64,000 nt of DNA from Spironucleus salmonicida (GCA_000497125.2 CM035319.1:798001-862000), one strand, 5' to 3'; positions 9,435 to 19,412 are shown, counted from the first letter of the stretch. Made by a program: numbers and translations. Notes: a model not told the origin generated them from the sequence alone.

Positions 9435-10751
9435 ATGGGCACAACTCTCGCCCGCAGAATAATGCTGGCCTTGCTCTTTGAGGCGGCGGTCTGCCCCAAG
9501 GCGGGCGCGCAGCTGAGTGGAGGAGTGCCGCAGTCCTAGCCTACCGTGCCGCTAGACAACCGATCCGCCCCCGCGCCTAACTGCTCGGCATCCACCGAGA
9601 CTGTGCCAACAGCAGCCCGCAGGTACCTGGCCGGCGCCGATGTAGAATCCCTGCTGGCGGAGGTTCGCCATTTCTCGGACCTGCTGCTGCGCCGGAATTC
9701 TCTCCGCAGCGGCAGCGCGGTGTTTACGGCAATGGCGCGGCGTTCTACCGTAGCGTAGACCATGCCAGTTGGGAAGCAGCCGGCCGCGGTCCAGACAACC
9801 CTCGTCGGCACAACCGCCGGCTGGAAGGAGAATCCCCCGAGCTGCCCTGCCGGCTCCCCGCCCTAGACTCTAGAGCAGATGCGCGACTTCCGCGCGCAGC
9901 TTGCCCGAGACCGAACCTTGCGGCTCGGACCAGCTCTGGACTGGTAGCTGACGGACTCCTCTCGCTGGAAATAGGCGTCCACGCCGGTAACCTTGTCTGC
10001 CGCCGCTAGCAGCCAGTGCCTGGATGCGATAACTGGCCTTGGCTCCGCCTCTGCGGACTTCCTCTAGGCCGCTGGCGACCTAACGAGGACAGGTGCGGGT
10101 CTGCTTGCCGCAGTGAACGTGCACGCCTCACCCATTCTCATGACCGCCCAGCCTGGCGACTCGCGCGCGGCGGCAGCGATGCCCGGAGTGGCGTCCATTA
10201 TGATTTAGTTCCAGAAGCCTCGGCCTGGCCTGCTGCTAGGGCCAGCAGTGTGCGATGCGCTGACCTTATTGCGCGGTTTGGACAAAGACGGGAGCGTCCT
10301 CCGAGAAGAGGGCAGGTACGCCCCCGGTCGTGTGGTGCGCCCTGTGTTCCTCCCAGGTGCCTCGGCGCGATGCCGCGCTAGGTACTCCGGCAGCACGCCT
10401 ACCCGCGCCCAGTAAAGCTTGCAGCGCAGCGCAGGCCCTGCCAGTAGGCTGGTCTGCTAGACCTCTGTCGCCGAGTTTACGTTCTAACGCGTAGCGTGCC
10501 TTCAGAATAACAGCTCGGCCACGAACCGCACGTCCCCTTTTGCGCCTGGTAGCGTTATCAGGCACCAGCCCGCGCTCATTGGCAGCCATCGGACGTCGTT
10601 CTCGCCCCCTGTGGTGGTGCACAGCGCGGTAGATTTTCGGGGTCAGGAGGCGATGGGGCTCGACGAAACTCGCATTGTCGCGGTAGCAGTTTCGCTGGCG
10701 GTGCTGGCGGTTTTTGTGATGGAGGCGGCGGCGGTGAGGCTGCAGCAGTGA
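9435..10751 (+). CDS. Putative type I membrane protein, or tail of the phosphatase-like protein (438 aa)
   Basis: Open for 439 codons with several TAG/TAA as Gln, ending at TGA 10749-10751. The first 26 residues look like a signal peptide: basic MGTTLARR, hydrophobic IMLALLFEAAV, small residues before AQ. The middle is Ala/Ser/Arg/Pro-rich with several N-x-S/T sites. Near the end stands a clear membrane segment (IVAVAVSLAVLAVFV) followed by a short tail. The same frame is open upstream to about 8935 and, in the left arm, is continuous with the phosphatase-like domain, so this may be that protein's membrane-anchored C-terminal part rather than its own gene. It spans unique DNA between P1 and P2; its last 62 bp lie in the P2 arm. 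Confidence 0.55.
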
Positions 10752-10942
10752 GGTGGGCGGTGCGGTGTGCTAGACGGAGCATGCCCGGTACGCGCTAAGC
10801 GCAGGCACCATGGTCTGCCCGTCAGCCTAATCTGCACGTGCGGTGGCGGCCAGGAGTGAGGAAATAGATGTCCAGCGATTCCGCCAATAGCGCCATGCAA
10901 GGTGCTACTTAGCATTGTATACACCCGGTCGCCCACTCTAAA

Positions 10943-12205
10943 ATGCTGCTCGGGCTACCTGCGCAGTTCAGCGGCCTGGCACCGCGCGAGTCGCTGCAGG
11001 TTCCCACCACGTGTGAGCTCGGCAGCGGATGCAGGTGCCTCGGGGACGAGAGCCTGCTAGCGTACTGCAAGGAGCTGCCGTCCAGAACGGCGGGCCTGAG
11101 CGAGGAAGAGCGGAGCTACATGCACAAAAAGCTCAAGAAGGGTGCGGCTAAGTGTCCAGGCAGCGACTGCGGATACAAGCAGCTGATCGGTGCGCAGTTC
11201 GGGCCACACTCATTTTAGGAAGCCCCCAGGACGTGCGACATGGCGAGAATTTTGATTAACGCGTCGTTTGGGAGTAATATCTGCCTGCTGCTGCTTAAGA
11301 TGGTGGCGCTTGCTCTGTCGCGCTCAATGTCTGTGATGGCCTCGATGGTGGACTCCGCCCTGGACATCCTATCGGGCCTAGTGCTGTTCATCGCTCTGAA
11401 AATGGCCCGAAAGGGGATATAGCGGGGAGCCTACCAACAGTTCGTCCACTCGAACCGCCATACTAAAATTTTGTACTCGACCCGCTACGAGAGCCTGGGC
11501 GTGCTGGCATTCTCCTGCATCATGTCCGTCCTGGCGCTGCTCTTGTTTCAGGAGTCAATTAAAGTTATTCTGGACGTATGGAACAACCGTGCTCCGGCAA
11601 TTGACTTTTCTGCCGCACCAATTGCCATAATGCTTTTCACAATTTTACTCAAACTAGCTCTATTTCTGTTCTGCCTGCTCACGGCACGAAAGTCTACGTC
11701 TCCAAACGATGCTCTCTGCGCGTACAGGGACGATCATCGCAACGACGTGCTCACCAACTCGATATCGCTGTTCGGTGTATGGCTCACCCAGCTCGGGGGG
11801 AATTGGCGGTATTGCGACCCAGCCGTGAGTGCCGGCCTCTGCCTATTTATTTTCGGGAACTGGACGAAGAATGGGGTTGAAATGATGAAAAGCTTGGCGG
11901 GGTAGACGCTCCTGCCCGAGGACTGCACATGCTATGTGCAAAGGGTGCTGTCAACGTGTATCTCCAGTACCTTAATCGGGAGCATCAAGCGCGTACTAGT
12001 GTACGCCCAAGGGGGGCTGAGGACAGTGGAGTTCATCGTCGGAGTGGATGACAATATGACGGTTGACGTCGCGCACCAAATCTGCTAGGAGATCTAGGAC
12101 GAGGTAGAAGCAATGGCCGATGTGGAGCGATGCTTCTGCCATATTGAAGGGATGGGCTAAGATGATGGACAGCTGCATGGCGACGATATTCAGCAGCAGG
12201 TATGA
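10943..12205 (+). CDS. Cation diffusion facilitator (Mn-type CDF/MTP) transporter, 420 aa
   Basis: Exports divalent metal (probably Mn2+) from the cytosol by proton antiport across a Golgi, vacuole or plasma membrane. A Cys-rich N-terminal region of about 90 residues precedes the membrane domain, which starts near RILINASFGSNICLLLLK. The two metal-site motifs are present: DSALD in TM2 and DHRND in TM5, the DxxxD pair typical of plant MTP8-11 and other Mn-CDFs. The conserved W-x-x-P-like segment RYCDPAVSAGL and the cytoplasmic ferredoxin-like domain (VEFIVGVDDNMTVDVAHQI...VERCFCHIEG) follow. At least six internal TAG/TAA are Gln. Length fits the family. A start at the later in-frame ATG 11240 would remove the Cys-rich region. 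Confidence 0.88.
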
Positions 12206-12371
12206 TCGGTTTACGCGGTTTATTTATAGTCAGATGCGCAGGTGCCGTTCGCGGAACGCTGCGCCCTCGTCTGGGTGCATTCGCCCGTGAGGCAAGCCCG
12301 AAGCGCATGGCTACACCCTGCGATTTAGCTGCAGCAGCCGTCGCGCAGCCAAAATGAAGGCGAATACCAAC

Positions 12372-12563
12372 TCACTTCGGGGCCAAGAGGCGGTCTATGT
12401 CGGCACGGTACCTCGCCATCACGTCCTGCTCAAGGGCGTTCATCCTGAGGATATAATCCTCATACGAGCCCTATGTGATGCCAGAGGCCGGGGCAACCGG
12501 TATCTCCGCCGGGCAGCCGGGGGCGGCAACGCCTCTAAGGAACTCCGGGATAGAGGGCGGCAT
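12372..12563 (-). CDS. Small hypothetical protein, 63 aa
   Basis: ATG to TGA with one TAG as Gln. The first 30 residues are Pro/Ala-rich; the rest forms a likely amphipathic helix (YEDYILRMNALEQDVMARYR). It sits between the convergent CDF gene and tRNA-Met and is kept in both P2 arms. The opposite strand is also open but would run into the tRNA, so I prefer this strand. Confidence 0.5.
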
Positions 12564-12605
12564 TTCGGGCCTCCTGCGGGATCGTTCCCCGGGGTCTGGT
12601 CACAT

Positions 12606-12679
12606 GGCTGCATAGCTCAGTCGGTTAGAGCATTAGTCTCATAAGCTAGGGGTCGTGAGTTCAATCCTCACTGCAGCTA
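12606..12679 (+). tRNA. tRNA-Met(CAT), elongator type
   Basis: Cloverleaf by eye: 7-bp acceptor GGCTGCA/TGCAGCT (one G-U), D-loop AGTCGGTTAGA, anticodon loop CTCATAA with CAT, T-loop TTCAATC, discriminator A. No intron. Confidence 0.93.
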
Positions 12680-12706
12680 CTTTTTGGCATTCGTGGGCGA
12701 GAGACC

Positions 12707-13369
12707 TCACTTGGACTGCCTGGAGACGAACCAGTCGTAGGTGTCACACATGTAGCGCTCCCTGTTGTCCGCCATCGACCCGTAGTGGTTGCTGAACGTT
12801 TTCATGTAGTACTGGGCCGCCGCCGTGTTGGACATGTTGGTATCGTTGTCCAGATCGTGCAGTGCGTTCTTGCCCCGCTTGTTCTTCATGTCATTGAACT
12901 GGTCGGCCACTCTGGCCATGAACCTGTCGTTCAGGCATAGCTCGCCGCTCTGCCGGATCCACTCGTAGATTAAGCAGGCCACCTGCGGGGAGTTGGCGGT
13001 GTAGCCTTCCTGCTCCAGGACCGACTGGAACGCGCGGAAATATGCCAGGTCCTTCACCAGACGGCGGGCGATGTAGGATCTCGGCATCCTGGGGTTCTGC
13101 CTCATTCGGGGAAGGGTGAGGCCGCGGACGGTGTCGTAGAATACGTACCATATAGCGGGCACGGGAGACGGCCCCTTCGCGCGGACCGCAGGGGAGCGGC
13201 AGGTGCCGACCTCGGCTGCGCAGTACTTCCCGGCTCGGCTCCTGCAAGGCTGCCCCAGCGCGTAGGCCCAGCGGGCTTCGCGGGGCCTCCTGTCCGCATA
13301 CCCTGCCCTCTACTTCCGCCAGAGGGGTCCAATGGCCGGGCCGGGCCCAGCTACCCCACTGCCCGCCAT
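12707..13369 (-). CDS. Hypothetical protein, 220 aa
   Basis: Not recognised. The C-terminal 150 residues look like a folded helical domain: WYVFYDTVRGLTLPRM, then RSYIARRLVKDLAYFRAFQ, IYEWIRQSGELCLNDRFMAR, and the end CDTYDWFVSRQSK. The N-terminal 70 residues (from ATG 13369) are Arg/Ala/Gly-rich with four Cys and are less certain; an in-frame ATG at 13105 is an alternative start. The P2 boundary at 13282 falls in the N-terminal part, so the copy in the other arm has a different beginning. Stop TGA is 27 bp from tRNA-Met. Confidence 0.6.
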
Positions 13370-13487
13370 CTGAGACCGCCAGCAATCGCCTCCCTTTAGG
13401 GTCCTGTCCCCTTCCAGCGCAAAATTGAATTGAAATTCAAAGTGCGTCCTGTGAATTCAAATTCAATTCGCGCCACCACACCACCTC

Positions 13488-13799
13488 ATGGTGCACTTCC
13501 TCAAGACGCTGAACCTGGCGAAGCTCACCAAGGGCCGGCCCTTCAAGACTCGCTGCCCCACGGCCATCCACATCATCCGGACTATCTGCGCCGATACCGC
13601 CAAGGTGGGCATCCGGGACGTGGTGCTTTCGGAGGACGTCAACCGCTACGTCTGGGCGCACGGCATCCGGACCCCAGTGCGGCGCATCCGCATCGACATC
13701 AACGTACAGGAGGACGCCAGCGGCAAGATTGCGGTAGTATCCCTCGTGGACTGGCCACAGACCGGATACCACGGGCTCACCGACGAGCATGCCGAGTGA
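13488..13799 (+). CDS. RPL31: 60S ribosomal protein eL31
   Basis: Component of the large ribosomal subunit near the peptide exit tunnel. 103 aa, close to the usual length. Family signature: the VGIRDVVLSEDVNRYVWAHG region matching the LNKAVWAKGIR segment, followed by PVRRIRIDI and a C-terminal strand IAVVSLVDW. No internal Gln-stop is used. It is strongly GC-rich, unlike uL23 and eL38 farther along. Single copy in the P2 spacer. Confidence 0.85.
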   Translation: MVHFLKTLNLAKLTKGRPFKTRCPTAIHIIRTICADTAKVGIRDVVLSEDVNRYVWAHGIRTPVRRIRIDINVQEDASGKIAVVSLVDWPQTGYHGLTDEHAE

Positions 13800-13837
13800 T
13801 AGTTACGGCATATTTGATATCTTTCACTCCAAGCAAA

Positions 13838-14134
13838 ATGAACCCAGCGGAGGTCCTGTCGCATCTCAAGCACCTGGAAGGCCTATACGGTGCAACGCTC
13901 GGGGAGCCGAAGTATGAGGCAGTGCACCACGTGGCGCAGCAGCAGGAGCAGATATCCTCGCTTAGCGCATCTCTCGCCAGGTCGCAGCAGGACAGGCGGC
14001 AGCTGGAGACCTCCCTGATAATTGCTGACCAGGGGCTGCAGGTGGAATTGGATATTCTGAGGCAGCGCGTATCCGAGCTAGAAGCGGAGAACGCCCAACT
14101 GAGGCAGGGCGCAGAGCCCCTCGAAAGTGAATGA
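13838..14134 (+). CDS. Small coiled-coil protein, 98 aa
   Basis: ATG 38 bp after the eL31 stop, TGA at 14132. The first 45 residues are a short helical region (MNPAEVLSHLKHLEGLYG). Residues 45-92 form a heptad-patterned, Gln/Glu/Leu-rich coiled coil (VELDILRQRVSELEAENAQL). Probably a subunit or adaptor of a larger complex; no family recognised. Its end is 5 bp from the end of the convergent gene. Confidence 0.6.
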   Translation: MNPAEVLSHLKHLEGLYGATLGEPKYEAVHHVAQQQEQISSLSASLARSQQDRRQLETSLIIADQGLQVELDILRQRVSELEAENAQLRQGAEPLESE

Positions 14135-14139
14135 TAGCC

Positions 14140-14529
14140 TCACTGCGGTGCAACCAGCACCCACTTTGCGTCCACGAACGTGTCAGACCGCTCTCCCTTA
14201 AACTTTACCCGCAGCAAGCTGGATGGCTGCGACGGCTCGAAGCGCGCCAGCGTAGTGGCCTCGTACAGTGGGTAGCAGAACACCTTGGCCGAGCTGTCAT
14301 ACCAGGGTGCGTACACCACCGTCCCCTGGCCTATCTGCTCCGACGGGCGGTGGAACGCGTAGGCCTCCTCCGGCCTGACAGTGATGAGCTGGAACTTCGA
14401 GTGCTTGTCCTGGTACTGCAGGGTGATGCCCGTGGCGTCGAAGTCAGTAACGGTCGCCGGGATGTAGCCTAGCTTCTTGGAGGTGGGGTCGCGGATGGCC
14501 ATGAGCTGGGACCTCTGGACCTAAGCCAT
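14140..14529 (-). CDS. Possible Tudor/SGF29-like domain protein, 129 aa
   Basis: From ATG 14529 (with TAG as Gln at residue 3) to TGA 14140. Beta-rich pattern: a region around GYIPATVTDFDATGITLQYQ, then GQGTVVYAPWYDSSAKVFCYP, then LLRVKFKGE and VDAKWVLVAP. Spacing of G-x-x-V-x-A, aromatic and F-K-G elements resembles Tudor-like barrels that bind methylated tails, but the match is weak and the function is inferred. An internal ATG at 14502 is an alternative start. Confidence 0.55.
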
Positions 14530-14647
14530 TCTGCTCTGCCTCCAGGGCGGAATATAATATACCACAAAATAAGTTTCCCTCGAGCGGCCCTGAAGCTCGG
14601 CACCAAGGGCGCCACGTCGGCCAGCCCGTGTGCTATCCAAAATACCC

Positions 14648-15271
14648 TCACTCCTGATGTTAAAACTCGCATATCTGCTGTCTGTACTCCTCGACCTTCT
14701 GCCCGGTGCTGTTGAATTTGCAAAAGGCGCCGTACCACCTCATTTTCTTCATCTCGCTGCACATCATCTCACTGTAGTACCAGTACAGCTCCTGCTTTAT
14801 CATCTTCGCCTGCGCGTCGCTGATCTAAAACTCGAGCATCTCCTTCAAGCAGTCGGCGAAGCGGTTGAACTCGAACTTCTGGCTATCGCACTCCGCGATG
14901 AAGTCGATGAAGGAGTCGATGAGGGACGGGAAGGAGGTAGCGTTTTGCAGATGGGCCGCGCGGATGAGGTGGATCCTGGTGATGAACAGGTAGTTCAGGT
15001 TGTCTGGGAAGTAGTGCAAGATCAGAGACAGGGCCGCGCTTAGGGCCGCGTAGGAGCGGTTCACGTAGGAAATGGGCTGCGGGATGTCTTTGAAGGCCAC
15101 GGGGTCAGCCTGGCTGTTTTTGACCAGGTAGTTGTAGTCCGCTATCTGGGTCTGATAGTTGTTAAATTCGACTTGGTAGGTGAAGGAGTACTCAATTAGG
15201 GAGATTCCGTAGTAAAGCAGATAGTCTAAATGATTAGACGGAGAAATATTTATAATTATGTTGTTAATCAT
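14648..15271 (-). CDS. Hypothetical helical protein, 207 aa
   Basis: ATG 15271 to TGA 14648; TAG and TAA at about residues 149 and 204 are Gln. Predicted mostly helical and rich in Tyr, Asn and Phe: YVNRSYAALSAALSLILHYF, LFITRIHLIRAAHLQNA, FNRFADCLKEMLEF. No family recognised. The first 15 residues are coded by AT-rich junction DNA, and the start overlaps head-on with the plus-strand chimeric gene beginning at 15258, so the true start may lie downstream or the gene may have been rebuilt at the junction. Confidence 0.55.
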
Positions 15272-15899
15272 ACAAGTGTTTGTCTTCCCTTATTTAGAAG
15301 CCACTATAACTATACATCTTCCTCGCGAAGCCCGCTGGGCCTACGCGCTGGGGCAGCCTTGCAGGAGCCGAGCCGGGAAGTACTGCGCAGCCGAGGTCGG
15401 CACCTGCCGCTCCCCTGCGGTCCGCGCGAAGGGGCCGTCTCCCGTGCCCGCTATATGGTACGTATTCTACGACACCGTCCGCGGCCTCACCCTTCCCCGA
15501 ATGAGGCAGAACCCCAGGATGCCGAGATCCTACATCGCCCGCCGTCTGGTGAAGGACCTGGCATATTTCCGCGCGTTCCAGTCGGTCCTGGAGCAGGAAG
15601 GCTACACCGCCAACTCCCCGCAGGTGGCCTGCTTAATCTACGAGTGGATCCGGCAGAGCGGCGAGCTGTGCCTGAACGACAGGTTCATGGCCAGAGTGGC
15701 CGACCAGTTCAATGACATGAAGAACAAGCGGGGCAAGAACGCACTGCACGATCTGGACAACGATACCAACATGTCCAACACGGCGGCGGCCCAGTACTAC
15801 ATGAAAACGTTCAGCAACCACTACGGGTCGATGGCGGACAACAGGGAGCGCTACATGTGTGACACCTACGACTGGTTCGTCTCCAGGCAGTCCAAGTGA
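15258..15899 (+). CDS. Second copy of the 220-aa gene with an exchanged N-terminus (213 aa)
   Basis: From 15324 on it matches the gene at 12707-13369, ending in the same TGA. Upstream of the arm boundary the frame continues into AT-rich junction DNA and meets an ATG at 15258, giving a hydrophobic leader (MLLIIQVFVFPYLEATITI) in place of the Gly/Ala/Arg leader of the other copy. If expressed, this product could be directed to membranes or the ER. It overlaps the start of the minus-strand gene at 14648-15271 by 14 bp. Confidence 0.5.
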   Translation: MLLIIQVFVFPYLEATITIHLPREARWAYALGQPCRSRAGKYCAAEVGTCRSPAVRAKGPSPVPAIWYVFYDTVRGLTLPRMRQNPRMPRSYIARRLVKDLAYFRAFQSVLEQEGYTANSPQVACLIYEWIRQSGELCLNDRFMARVADQFNDMKNKRGKNALHDLDNDTNMSNTAAAQYYMKTFSNHYGSMADNRERYMCDTYDWFVSRQSK

Positions 15900-15926
15900 G
15901 GTCTCTCGCCCACGAATGCCAAAAAG

Positions 15927-16000
15927 TAGCTGCAGTGAGGATTGAACTCACGACCCCTAGCTTATGAGACTAATGCTCTAACCGACTGAGCTATGCAGCC
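15927..16000 (-). tRNA. tRNA-Met(CAT), copy 2
   Basis: Mirror copy of the gene at 12606-12679; the acceptor, anticodon loop and T arm are the same. Confidence 0.93.
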
Positions 16001-16042
16001 ACGTGACCAGACCCCGGGGAACGATCCCACAGGAGGCCCGAA

Positions 16043-16234
16043 ATGCCGCCCTCTATCCCGGAGTTCCTTAGAGGCGTTGCCGCCCCCGGCTGCCCGGCGG
16101 AGATACCGGTTGCCCCGGCCTCTGGCATCACATAGGGCTCGTATGAGGATTATATCCTCAGGATGAACGCCCTTGAGCAGGACGTGATGGCGAGGTACCG
16201 TGCCGACATAGACCGCCTCTTGGCCCCGAAGTGA
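16043..16234 (+). CDS. Small hypothetical protein, 63 aa (copy 2)
   Basis: Mirror copy of 12372-12563 with the same ATG and TGA. Both copies keep the open frame. Confidence 0.5.
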
Positions 16235-16400
16235 GTTGGTATTCGCCTTCATTTTGGCTGCGCGACGGCTGCTGCAGCTAAATCGCAGGGTGTAGCCATG
16301 CGCTTCGGGCTTGCCTCACGGGCGAATGCACCCAGACGAGGGCGCAGCGTTCCGCGAACGGCACCTGCGCATCTGACTATAAATAAACCGCGTAAACCGA

Positions 16401-17663
16401 TCATACCTGCTGCTGAATATCGTCGCCATGCAGCTGTCCATCATCTTAGCCCATCCCTTCAATATGGCAGAAGCATCGCTCCACATCGGCCATTGCTTCT
16501 ACCTCGTCCTAGATCTCCTAGCAGATTTGGTGCGCGACGTCAACCGTCATATTGTCATCCACTCCGACGATGAACTCCACTGTCCTCAGCCCCCCTTGGG
16601 CGTACACTAGTACGCGCTTGATGCTCCCGATTAAGGTACTGGAGATACACGTTGACAGCACCCTTTGCACATAGCATGTGCAGTCCTCGGGCAGGAGCGT
16701 CTACCCCGCCAAGCTTTTCATCATTTCAACCCCATTCTTCGTCCAGTTCCCGAAAATAAATAGGCAGAGGCCGGCACTCACGGCTGGGTCGCAATACCGC
16801 CAATTCCCCCCGAGCTGGGTGAGCCATACACCGAACAGCGATATCGAGTTGGTGAGCACGTCGTTGCGATGATCGTCCCTGTACGCGCAGAGAGCATCGT
16901 TTGGAGACGTAGACTTTCGTGCCGTGAGCAGGCAGAACAGAAATAGAGCTAGTTTGAGTAAAATTGTGAAAAGCATTATGGCAATTGGTGCGGCAGAAAA
17001 GTCAATTGCCGGAGCACGGTTGTTCCATACGTCCAGAATAACTTTAATTGACTCCTGAAACAAGAGCAGCGCCAGGACGGACATGATGCAGGAGAATGCC
17101 AGCACGCCCAGGCTCTCGTAGCGGGTCGAGTACAAAATTTTAGTATGGCGGTTCGAGTGGACGAACTGTTGGTAGGCTCCCCGCTATATCCCCTTTCGGG
17201 CCATTTTCAGAGCGATGAACAGCACTAGGCCCGATAGGATGTCCAGGGCGGAGTCCACCATCGAGGCCATCACAGACATTGAGCGCGACAGAGCAAGCGC
17301 CACCATCTTAAGCAGCAGCAGGCAGATATTACTCCCAAACGACGCGTTAATCAAAATTCTCGCCATGTCGCACGTCCTGGGGGCTTCCTAAAATGAGTGT
17401 GGCCCGAACTGCGCACCGATCAGCTGCTTGTATCCGCAGTCGCTGCCTGGACACTTAGCCGCACCCTTCTTGAGCTTTTTGTGCATGTAGCTCCGCTCTT
17501 CCTCGCTCAGGCCCGCCGTTCTGGACGGCAGCTCCTTGCAGTACGCTAGCAGGCTCTCGTCCCCGAGGCACCTGCATCCGCTGCCGAGCTCACACGTGGT
17601 GGGAACCTGCAGCGACTCGCGCGGTGCCAGGCCGCTGAACTGCGCAGGTAGCCCGAGCAGCAT
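16401..17663 (-). CDS. Mn-type CDF transporter (copy 2)
   Basis: Mirror copy of 10943-12205 with both DxxxD motifs and the cytoplasmic domain intact; the frame is open over 421 codons. Two intact copies suggest raised gene dosage if both are transcribed. Confidence 0.87.
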
Positions 17664-17854
17664 TTTAGAGTGGGCGACCGGGTGTATACAATGCTAAGTA
17701 GCACCTTGCATGGCGCTATTGGCGGAATCGCTGGACATCTATTTCCTCACTCCTGGCCGCCACCGCACGTGCAGATTAGGCTGACGGGCAGACCATGGTG
17801 CCTGCGCTTAGCGCGTACCGGGCATGCTCCGTCTAGCACACCGCACCGCCCACC

Positions 17855-17919
17855 TCACTGCTGCAGCCTCACCGCCGCCGCCTCCATCACAAAAACCGCC
17901 AGCACCGCCAGCGAAACCA
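17855..17919 (-). pseudogene. 3' end of the membrane-protein gene
   Basis: Last 62 bp plus TGA of the gene at 9435-10751, cut by the outer end of the P2 right arm. Confidence 0.8.
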
Positions 17920-18541
17920 TTCCTTTGTGTGTTATACTATATTATGATTTCAACTCCTGAATATTATTTCTTGAAAAATTATTGCTTTAGCCCTTACTAT
18001 TACTTAAATTTAGTAAATATTAAAAACTTAATAATTATTTGTTAAAGTCATATATGATAAAACTTATTTATCGCTAAATATAACAATACTATCATCTTTT
18101 ATTTAGAATTATCTTATATTTAATAAACTACGTATAATTATCATATATTATAATAGTAATCTATATTAAATTGTTAAAATATAAGAGCAAATTCTTAATT
18201 ATTTACAATAATATAAATAGCTTGGTATGCGATAAATTAATAGAGCATTCAGTTAACTAAAAAGTATTAAAGCCACTACACTCTTATAATAACGTTCCAT
18301 ATAATCGACAAGAAAAATACATGTTTTCACAATCAAATTATTTATCGATTCATTAATATATATTTATCTTAGTAAAAAGGTAACAAGTTTATTTATTCAT
18401 AGTCCTTATGTTTACTAAAAAATTTTAGATTATGATTCCCAAATATTATAATATAAAATTAAATATATTCTCATTCTTATAAAGTATATGTAAAGTAAAT
18501 TATATATTGTATATTGGTAAAGTTTACCATTTCATAAAAGT
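17920..18541. other. AT-rich spacer
   Basis: About 620 bp of A/T-rich DNA with short A and T runs. I see no coding signal, RNA gene or repeat longer than a few bases. Confidence 0.5.
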
Positions 18542-18856
18542 ATGGATGCCTTTCTAAGTGCATAATTAGATATGTATTGTGGTGTTCTGAATGCACTAGC
18601 TAATGAAACAGTATGTTTTTAAGCATAAAATGAAATAACTGCTTGTTATATACAAGTTACATAAGATGAAGTTAAAATTGATAGTAATGTATTTATTATG
18701 TCCTCAAAAACAAGTCCCTACCAAATTTTTACATCAGATGATTAAATTTGTCTTGAATATAAAGGTTTTTACGCTACTTGTTTAAAGGAGGATTTAGAAT
18801 AAGCCAAAGAGATTATTTAAAATATATTTGAATGCCAAAATTAGAATATTGAATGA
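18542..18856 (+). CDS. Small hypothetical protein, 104 aa
   Basis: ATG to TGA, 105 codons with about ten TAA/TAG as Gln. Residue use is protein-like (four Cys, balanced charge), with the segments MDAFLSAQLDMYCGVLNAL and KEDLEQAKEIIQNIF that look like terminal helices around a beta-rich middle (VKIDSNVFIMSSKTSPYQIF). The helix-sheet-helix outline recalls a profilin-like fold, but this is only an impression. Converges on uL23 with 118 bp between stops. Confidence 0.45.
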
Positions 18857-18974
18857 TAATAAAAATAATATAATATATTTCCTTTTATAAACTAGCATGA
18901 GCTATAAAATATCTAAACATGTTAGAAAGAGATCTAGGTATAGTCTCAAAGGCACATTAAATGTTCAAAATTAA

Positions 18975-19400
18975 TCATGCAAGACCGATCTTACCGGCAA
19001 TATCAAGAGCGTAAACATCAGCAGGAAGTTTAATGAAAGCTTTCTTCTCACCAAGAGGGGTAATAAGGGTGTTGACTTTAGCAACCTTACAGCCAAATAC
19101 TTTGGTAAAAGCTTCTTTGATTTAAGGTTTAGTAGATTATAAGTTAACAATGAAGACGATGGTGTTAGCTTTTTCTAAGAGCTGTGCGTTAGCATCTGTT
19201 CTGATAGGATAACGAAGGACATCAAAGGCAGACTTTTCAGGCTTCTGAAGAGGAGAACGTTCATAAAGAGGCTTTGAAGGTCTGATGAGAGTCTTAGGAC
19301 GGAAGAAATGTACAGAGGTACGAACTTTGTATGTACGTTGGGTACGACCGACCGTAAAGGCCTTAGAAACACGAGTAGCAGAAGCAGCAGGAGCGGGCAT
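18975..19400 (-). CDS. RPL23A: 60S ribosomal protein uL23 (L23a)
   Basis: Binds 26S/28S rRNA at the exit tunnel and docks SRP. 141 aa. Recognisable blocks: RTSVHFFRPKTL, then ANTIVFIVNL, IKEAFTKVFGCKVAKVNTLI, and the end DVYALDIAGKIG, all typical of L23a. TAA at two positions (after NL and KP) must be Gln to join the two halves, which is clean evidence for the code. The start is the only ATG before the basic N-terminal extension; a CACTCCC element precedes it. Confidence 0.92.
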
Positions 19401-19405
19401 GTCAA

Positions 19406-19412
19406 GGGAGTG
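19406..19412 (-). promoter_or_regulatory. CACTCCC element 5 nt before the uL23 start
   Basis: Reads CACTCCC on the gene strand, directly before TTGAC-ATG. The similar elements at 19882 (eL38) and 20723 (cytidine deaminase) suggest a shared initiator or 5' UTR signal. Confidence 0.35.

Larger units (their letters stand above)
6798..9991. repeat. Palindrome P1, right arm
   Basis: Inverted copy of 1-3195. It is joined at 6797/6798 to 262 bp of AT-rich DNA that has no counterpart beside the left arm. The outer end at 9991 is set by the window start, so the true arm may be longer. Confidence 0.93.
10690..13282. repeat. Palindrome P2, left arm
   Basis: Inverted copy of 15324-17919. Only scattered single-base differences are seen (for example near 12576, 12604 and 12930). 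Both ends lie inside genes: the outer end in the membrane protein at 9435-10751, the inner end in the 220-aa gene at 12707-13369. Confidence 0.93.
15324..17919. repeat. Palindrome P2, right arm
   Basis: Inverted copy of 10690-13282, 2.6 kb, separated from it by 2.0 kb of unique DNA carrying eL31 and neighbours. Beyond 17919 the sequence changes abruptly to AT-rich DNA. Confidence 0.93.

Noticed and set aside
12354-12644. Plus-strand ORF leading into tRNA-Met
   Set aside because: It would run through the tRNA; the opposite strand offers a compact ORF with TGA before the tRNA, kept in both arms.
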